A DNA stretch of 64,000 nt from Polaribacter batillariae (GTDB lineage Bacteria; Bacteroidota; Bacteroidia; Flavobacteriales; Flavobacteriaceae): assembly GCF_017498485.1 (NCBI RefSeq), contig NZ_CP071795.1:1860001-1924000 (forward strand), in the 5' to 3' direction. Below are positions 59,228-64,000 of this stretch, one piece after another (position 1 is the stretch's first letter; each line of letters starts with the position of its first letter). Below the pieces are notes generated by a model. That model saw only the letters and a list, made by a program, of their open reading frames with translations. It did not search any database and was not told where the DNA came from. The position numbers and the translations under genes were made by a program.

Positions 59228-62200
59228 TTGAGCAAACAACATATTGTAAATCAATACCAAAAATCTGCAAATGTTTCGCAGATTGTTACAGCCCTTCAAC
59301 AAGAAAAAAACCATTTTCAAATTTCGAATTTGGTAGGTTCTTCGTTGTCTTTTGTAATTTCCGAAACTTTTAAAAAAGCAAACAAACCTTACCTTTTAAT
59401 TTTTAATGATAAAGAAGAAGCCGCCTATTATTTAAATGATTTAGAACAACTTTTAGGAGATAAAAATGTGCTTTTTTATCCAGGATCTTACAGAAGGCCT
59501 TATCAAATCGAAGAAACAGATAATGCCAATGTTTTATTACGTTCCGAAGTTTTAAACAGGATAAATTCTCGTAAAAAACCCGCTGTAATTGTAACCTACC
59601 CAACTGCTCTTTTCGAAAAAGTAGTTACTAAAAAAGAGTTAGAAAAAAATACGCTAAAAGTTACGGTTGGCGAAAATTTATCATTAGATTTTGTAAACGA
59701 AGTGTTATTCGAATACAAATTTAAACGTGTAGATTTTGTTACAGAACCAGGAGATTTTTCGGTACGTGGAGGAATTATAGACGTTTTTTCTTTTTCGAAT
59801 GACGAACCTTATAGAATCGAATTTTTTGGGGATGAAATAGATAGCATTCGTTCTTTTGATGTAGAAACACAACTTTCTAAAGAGAAATTGAAAAAAGTTT
59901 CCATCATGCCAAATGTAGAGAATAAAACCCTACAAGAAAGCAGAGAGAGTTTTCTGAAATACATCTCATCAAAAACCATCATTTTTACCAAAAATATCGA
60001 TTTATTGGTTGGAAATTTAGACAAGTTCTATCAAAAAGCAGAAGAGGCTTTTAACGATTTATCTAAAGAAATAAAGCACGCAAAACCAGCTGAATTATTT
60101 TGCGATGGAACTTTTATAAAAAATCAGTTACACGATTTTTTATTAGTTGAAATGTCTCCTCGAGCGCAGTCGAGAGGTCTTTCTGAAATCAATTTCAATA
60201 CAATTCCACAACCTTCATTTAATAAAAAATTTAATTTATTAATTGCTGATTTAAACGAACATCATAAAGCTGGTTTTACCAACTATATTTTCTGTGCAAA
60301 CGAACAACAAGCCAAACGTTTTCATGATATTTTTGATGATGCAGAGCAAGAAGTACATTACGAAACTGTTGTTTTTCCATTATACCAAGGTTTTGTAGAT
60401 GTTGATAACAAGTTGGTTTGTTATACAGATCATCAAATTTTTGAACGATATCATAAATTCCGATTAAAAAATGGTTACGCCAAAAAACAAGCCATTACAC
60501 TTCAAGAACTAAATAAACTGGAAATTGGCGATTATGTAACACACATGGATCATGGAATTGGAAAATTTGGTGGTTTACAAAAAATTGATGTTCAGGGCAA
60601 AAAGCAAGAAGCTATTAAATTGGTTTATGGCGAACGAGATATTTTATATGTAAGCATTCATTCGCTTCATAAAATTTCTAAATTCAATGGTAAAGATGGT
60701 AAAGCACCAAAAATATACAAATTAGGTTCAGGAGCTTGGAAAAAAATTAAACAAAAAACCAAAGCCAGAGTAAAACACATTGCTTTTAATTTAATTCAAT
60801 TATACGCAAAAAGAAAACTCCAAAAAGGTTTTGCTTATGGCCCAGATACCCACATACAGCACGAGTTAGAAAGTAGTTTTATCTACGAAGATACGCCTGA
60901 CCAATACACAGCTACACAAGCAGTAAAAAACGACATGGAAAAAGAGCAACCTATGGATAGGTTGGTTTGTGGTGATGTTGGCTTTGGAAAAACAGAAGTG
61001 GCTGTAAGAGCTGCTTTTAAAGCAGTTGATAATAGCAAACAAGTTGCGATTTTGGTTCCTACTACAATTTTGGCATTTCAACATTACAAGACTTTTTCTG
61101 AAAGATTAAAAGATTTTCCTATTAAAATAGATTATTTAAATCGTTTTAGAACCGCAAAACAAAAAACAGAAACCATTAGTGGTGTAAATGATGGTTCTGT
61201 AGATATTATTATTGGCACACATCAATTAACAAATCAAAAAATAAAGTTTAAAGATTTAGGTCTTTTAATTATCGATGAAGAACAAAAATTTGGTGTTGCT
61301 GTAAAAGATAAACTCAAAACTTTAAAAGAAAATGTAGATACGTTAACCTTAACTGCTACTCCAATTCCTAGAACGTTGCAGTTTAGTTTAATGGCAGCAA
61401 GAGATTTATCTGTCATAAAAACACCACCACCAAACAGGCATCCTATAGAAAGCCACGTAATTCGTTTTTCGGAAGAAGCAATTCGCGATGCTATTTCGTA
61501 CGAAATCTCAAGAGGAGGGCAAGTTTTTTTTATTCATAATAGAATTGAAAATATAAAAGAAGTCGCTGGTTTGTTACAAAGACTGGTTCCTTCAGCAAAA
61601 ATAGGCATTGGTCATGGACAAATGGAAGGCAAAAAACTAGAGCAATTAATGCTCGGTTTTATGGATAATGAGTTCGATGTTTTAGTCTCGACAACCATTG
61701 TAGAAAGTGGTTTAGATGTACCAAATGCAAACACCATTTTTATTAACAATGCCAATAATTTTGGCCTGTCGGATTTACATCAAATGCGTGGTAGAGTTGG
61801 GCGTTCGAACAAAAAAGCATTTTGTTATTTTATAACACCTCCTTATCATATGATGACAGACGATGCTAGAAAACGAATAGAAGCCTTGGTTTTATTTTCG
61901 GATTTAGGAAGTGGAATTAACATTGCCATGAAAGATTTAGAAATTCGTGGTGCTGGAGATTTATTGGGTGGCGAACAAAGTGGTTTTATTAATGATATTG
62001 GTTTTGATACCTATCAAAAAATATTGCAAGAAGCCATTGAAGAACTGAAAGAAAATGAGTTTGCAGATTTGTATCCAACAGACAGCTCCAAACCTAAAGA
62101 ATATGTAAAAGAGGTACAAATAGATACCGATTTCGAAATTTTGTTTCCTGATGATTATGTAAATTCAGTTACTGAAAGATTGGCTTTATACAACAAATTA

Positions 62201-62563
62201 GCAACGCTAAAAAAAGAAGAAGAATTACAAACTTTTGAAAAAGAAATTACAGACAGATTTGGAGAAATACCTAAGCAAGTCTGCGACCTCTTAGATTCTG
62301 TAAGAATAAAATGGTTGGCAAAAGAATTGGGGATCGAAAAAATGATTCTAAAACAAAAAAGAATGCTTGGTTATTTTGTTGCAAATCAACAAAGTGATTT
62401 TTACCAAACTGAAGCATTTTCTCGTGTGTTAAAATACGTGCAACAAAACCCAAAAAGTTGTGTGATGAAAGAAAAACAAACCAAAAACGGTTTGCGATTG
62501 CTTATTACTTTTATAAAAATTGATTCTGTAAAAACGGGACTGAATATTTTACAGAAAATATAA
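59228..62563 (+). CDS. mfd: Transcription-repair coupling factor Mfd
   Basis: A 1111-residue DNA translocase that removes stalled RNA polymerase and recruits UvrA. The UvrB-like N-terminus has FYPGSYRRPYQIEE and SVRGGIIDVFSF. The RNA-polymerase-interacting domain starts at LEIGDYVTHMDHGIGKF. The RecG-like motor has Walker A VCGDVGFGKTEVAVRAA, Walker B LLIIDEEQKFGV and TATPIPRTLQFSL. The TRCF C-terminal domain is complete. The start is a TTG, supported by the promoter box at 59204 and the lack of a nearby ATG. A palindromic repeat is embedded in frame at about 60153-60180 (MSPRAQSRGLSEINF), a segment without counterpart in the family. Confidence 0.95.
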   Translation: MSKQHIVNQYQKSANVSQIVTALQQEKNHFQISNLVGSSLSFVISETFKKANKPYLLIFNDKEEAAYYLNDLEQLLGDKNVLFYPGSYRRPYQIEETDNANVLLRSEVLNRINSRKKPAVIVTYPTALFEKVVTKKELEKNTLKVTVGENLSLDFVNEVLFEYKFKRVDFVTEPGDFSVRGGIIDVFSFSNDEPYRIEFFGDEIDSIRSFDVETQLSKEKLKKVSIMPNVENKTLQESRESFLKYISSKTIIFTKNIDLLVGNLDKFYQKAEEAFNDLSKEIKHAKPAELFCDGTFIKNQLHDFLLVEMSPRAQSRGLSEINFNTIPQPSFNKKFNLLIADLNEHHKAGFTNYIFCANEQQAKRFHDIFDDAEQEVHYETVVFPLYQGFVDVDNKLVCYTDHQIFERYHKFRLKNGYAKKQAITLQELNKLEIGDYVTHMDHGIGKFGGLQKIDVQGKKQEAIKLVYGERDILYVSIHSLHKISKFNGKDGKAPKIYKLGSGAWKKIKQKTKARVKHIAFNLIQLYAKRKLQKGFAYGPDTHIQHELESSFIYEDTPDQYTATQAVKNDMEKEQPMDRLVCGDVGFGKTEVAVRAAFKAVDNSKQVAILVPTTILAFQHYKTFSERLKDFPIKIDYLNRFRTAKQKTETISGVNDGSVDIIIGTHQLTNQKIKFKDLGLLIIDEEQKFGVAVKDKLKTLKENVDTLTLTATPIPRTLQFSLMAARDLSVIKTPPPNRHPIESHVIRFSEEAIRDAISYEISRGGQVFFIHNRIENIKEVAGLLQRLVPSAKIGIGHGQMEGKKLEQLMLGFMDNEFDVLVSTTIVESGLDVPNANTIFINNANNFGLSDLHQMRGRVGRSNKKAFCYFITPPYHMMTDDARKRIEALVLFSDLGSGINIAMKDLEIRGAGDLLGGEQSGFINDIGFDTYQKILQEAIEELKENEFADLYPTDSSKPKEYVKEVQIDTDFEILFPDDYVNSVTERLALYNKLATLKKEEELQTFEKEITDRFGEIPKQVCDLLDSVRIKWLAKELGIEKMILKQKRMLGYFVANQQSDFYQTEAFSRVLKYVQQNPKSCVMKEKQTKNGLRLLITFIKIDSVKTGLNILQKI
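60153..60180. repeat. Palindromic dispersed repeat inside mfd (CTCGAGCGCAGTCGAG type)
   Basis: CCTCGAGCGCAGTCGAGAGG is a short palindrome of the kind found in many copies between genes of Flavobacteriaceae. Here it sits inside the mfd reading frame and codes SPRAQSRG without breaking it. Confidence 0.6.
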
Positions 62564-62619
62564 GTTTGTGATGTAAATGGCTCTATTTATTAGTTCTTAA
62601 TGCACATTTTTTTAATTAA

Positions 62620-62745
62620 TTTTATAGAGTTTTTCGACGTCTTTGTTTATGGAAAGTTACGTGTTTTAAACACTAAAGTTAGCAAGTAAATCACAGATAG
62701 AAAATCCGCGAGGATTTTCGTAAAAAATTAATGAGTTTTTACTTG
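62620..62745. repeat. Structured intergenic element downstream of the retropepsin gene
   Basis: This stretch contains TTTATGGAAAGTTACGTG, similar to TTTATAGAAAGTTGCG in the element at 63757-63886. It also has a GTGTTTTAAACAC palindrome, an 8-bp hairpin (GAAAATCC GCGA GGATTTTC, about 62700-62719) and outer arms CAAGTAAA / TTTACTTG. It has no protein-coding content. It may be a degenerate copy of the same element family. Confidence 0.45.
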
Positions 62746-62775
62746 TTTTTTACCACAGTACTTTGCTAGGCACAG

Positions 62776-63708
62776 TTATTTTCCCATAAGAAAATCATAG
62801 TAGGGCGAGTGTAGATAATGATTAGGAGTAATATAAATAATATTATTTCCTAAAACATAAACGGCATTAAAGCGTTTCAAAAACCTGTTTCCAAATGCTC
62901 CATCTACTTTTTTGGAGTCGTTAACATTTGATTCATTTGTCGTAAGCGTACAAGGAATTTTGTAAAACTCATAATCTCCAAGATTTACTTGATTAATTAA
63001 CCCTATTAGTTCTTTCGACATATTACCATCTGAACTTATAGACTCACTCTCTCCTAAAATTGGCATATCATAATATAGTTTGTTGTTTTCCGTGAATTGT
63101 GTTGTAAAATTGATATCTCCATTACTTCCTGTATCCCAACTCATTTGTCCTTTGTGATAGTATTTTCTTAATTTAAAAGTAAAGCCTACTGTCGGTATAT
63201 CATCTATGAATTTGACATTTAGTTTCTCTCCATTTCCATTGTAGTTATAATTTTCTTTATTATAAAATAGTATCATTTTTGAGTCATAATTAACTTCGAC
63301 TACATACTTTTTAATTATTTCACAGCCAATAATCCCGTCAAATTTCTTTTTTGTTGAATACGGAATAGAATATAGAGTTAAGTTGTCAATTTTTTGATTT
63401 CCAAAAATTAAAGTGTTTTTTGAGCTTGATTCTACGGTACTCTCTCCATAAGAGCCAATATTAATATCTTTTCCATCAAATTTCAACTTGAGACTATTTC
63501 GAGCAATGCTGTCAACTATAACTACTGATTTTGCTCCAGAGTCAAAAAGAAAGGTCAAAGTATCACTTTTATTAATCTTAGCTTTAATGTAAATTCTTCC
63601 ATCTTCTTTTAATTCAAATGGAATTGAAGTAATCAATTCATTTTTTTGTGCAAATAAATTTTGAAAAAATAATAGAAAAAAAAAGATAGTAAATGTTTTA
63701 GTCTTCAT
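62776..63708 (-). CDS. Secreted retropepsin-like aspartic protease
   Basis: A 310-residue protein with a signal peptide (FFFLLFFQNLFAQ). A retropepsin-type active site FLFDSGAKSVVIV lies near residue 54, followed by the FDGIIGCEII flap-related segment, and a second, pepsin-like motif WDTGSNGDI near residue 190. The duplication suggests a two-lobed aspartyl protease in which both Asp residues are kept. It is expected outside the cytoplasm. No promoter box is evident upstream. It stands between two related palindromic elements, as a cassette would. Confidence 0.8.
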   Translation of the reverse strand: MKTKTFTIFFFLLFFQNLFAQKNELITSIPFELKEDGRIYIKAKINKSDTLTFLFDSGAKSVVIVDSIARNSLKLKFDGKDINIGSYGESTVESSSKNTLIFGNQKIDNLTLYSIPYSTKKKFDGIIGCEIIKKYVVEVNYDSKMILFYNKENYNYNGNGEKLNVKFIDDIPTVGFTFKLRKYYHKGQMSWDTGSNGDINFTTQFTENNKLYYDMPILGESESISSDGNMSKELIGLINQVNLGDYEFYKIPCTLTTNESNVNDSKKVDGAFGNRFLKRFNAVYVLGNNIIYITPNHYLHSPYYDFLMGK

Positions 63709-63756
63709 AAGGTTTAACTTTCGTATTATTGGTTGGGTGATTTTTTTTAATTCTGA

Positions 63757-63886
63757 CTAACGGTTTTATTTATAGAAAGTTGCGATTTTGCCTACTGCTG
63801 AATTTCCGAAGGAAATTCAGCAGTAGGCAAAAAAGCAACTAATTTTTATAAGGCTAAAAGTAGCAATTTTTTATAAACAGTGTTAG
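63757..63886. repeat. Long imperfect palindrome, attC-like candidate
   Basis: The centre is a perfect 22-bp hairpin with a three-base loop (arms end TGCTGAATTTCC / GGAAATTCAGCA). Outside this, AGTTGC pairs with GCAACT, and the ends CTAAC (63757) and GTTAG (63886) also pair, so the whole 130 bases can fold into one stem. It begins seven bases past the stop of one minus-strand gene and ends 48 bases before the next. Size and CTAAC/GTTAG ends recall integron attC sites, but the consensus match is loose. Confidence 0.5.
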
Positions 63887-63892
63887 TAAATG

Positions 63893-64000
63893 TTATTTTT
63901 CTTTCCAATAATTCAATTCCCTATAAATTATTGAATCTTTATCGTTTTTCCAATTTAGTTGAATTTCTAATTTACTTTTTTCTTTAGAAATTTCGTTTAT
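63893..64000 (-). CDS. Partial CDS, C-terminus of an unidentified protein
   Basis: Thirty-five codons open to the window edge and ending at a TAA at 63893-63895. The residues are acidic and basic mixed (IQLNWKNDKDSIIYRELNYW, then KEK). The family cannot be told. The palindromic element begins just seven bases after the stop. Confidence 0.5.
   Translation of the reverse strand: MNEISKEKSKLEIQLNWKNDKDSIIYRELNYWKEK

Overview
The window looks like a chromosomal stretch from a member of the Flavobacteriaceae (Bacteroidota), probably a marine Polaribacter- or Tenacibaculum-like organism. The DNA is AT-rich. Promoters repeatedly show the Bacteroidota -7 box TAnnTTTG rather than a Pribnow box, and several secreted proteins are lipoproteins of Bacteroidota type. 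Gene content also fits: a split atpDC cluster, a fused CcsBA, PBP1C next to an alpha-2-macroglobulin, OmpA with thrombospondin-3 repeats, and SUKH/YwqK immunity genes. Species-level identity is an inference.

Layout. 1-1.7 kb: a dead FecR anti-sigma gene fused by deletion to the tail of a glycerophosphodiesterase. 1.9-15 kb (minus strand): two lipoprotein peptidases (M1 and S8), an MBL-fold hydrolase, PBP1C and a giant alpha-2-macroglobulin. 15-20.4 kb: respiratory nitrite ammonification (nrfHA) followed by the System II haem ligase CcsBA, which is frameshifted here. 20.9-26.4 kb: a xylose operon (GntR/LacI-type regulator, xylulokinase, xylose isomerase, sugar/H+ symporter). 26.4-30.2 kb: an IS200/IS605 remnant, a geranylgeranyl-reductase-like flavoprotein, LepA and an EF-hand protein.

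30.3-42 kb is the accessory island and the most interesting part. A polymorphic toxin with a predicted nucleic-acid deaminase tail is followed at once by a SUKH-like immunity gene. Then come more SUKH genes, two YwqK/MORN antitoxins, four paralogues of an unrecognised acidic family, an endonuclease V homologue, a DEDDh 3'-5' exonuclease, a WHH (HNH/Endo VII) nuclease toxin and orphan toxin leaders. Fragments, chimeras and duplications are common, so this looks like an actively recombining toxin/immunity cassette array. The presence of endonuclease V, which cuts at inosine, next to a deaminase toxin suggests a repair-type immunity that can be tested.

42-64 kb returns to core genes: M28 peptidase, DusB, a LolC/E-type permease, RbfA, AtpDC, OmpA, glycine C-acetyltransferase, an AddA/RecB-like helicase-nuclease, ZIP transporter plus MntR with a clear operator in front of a TonB receptor, a thioredoxin-like protein, Mfd and a retropepsin-like protein flanked by related palindromic (attC-like) elements.

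A window-wide oddity: at least nine genes, and probably ten, are broken by what reads as loss of exactly one base from a homopolymer, and two paralogues differ at a GA-repeat. The simplest reading is residual sequencing error, so most frameshifted entries below are probably intact in the cell. The FecR/GDPD fusion and the island's chimeras cannot be explained that way.
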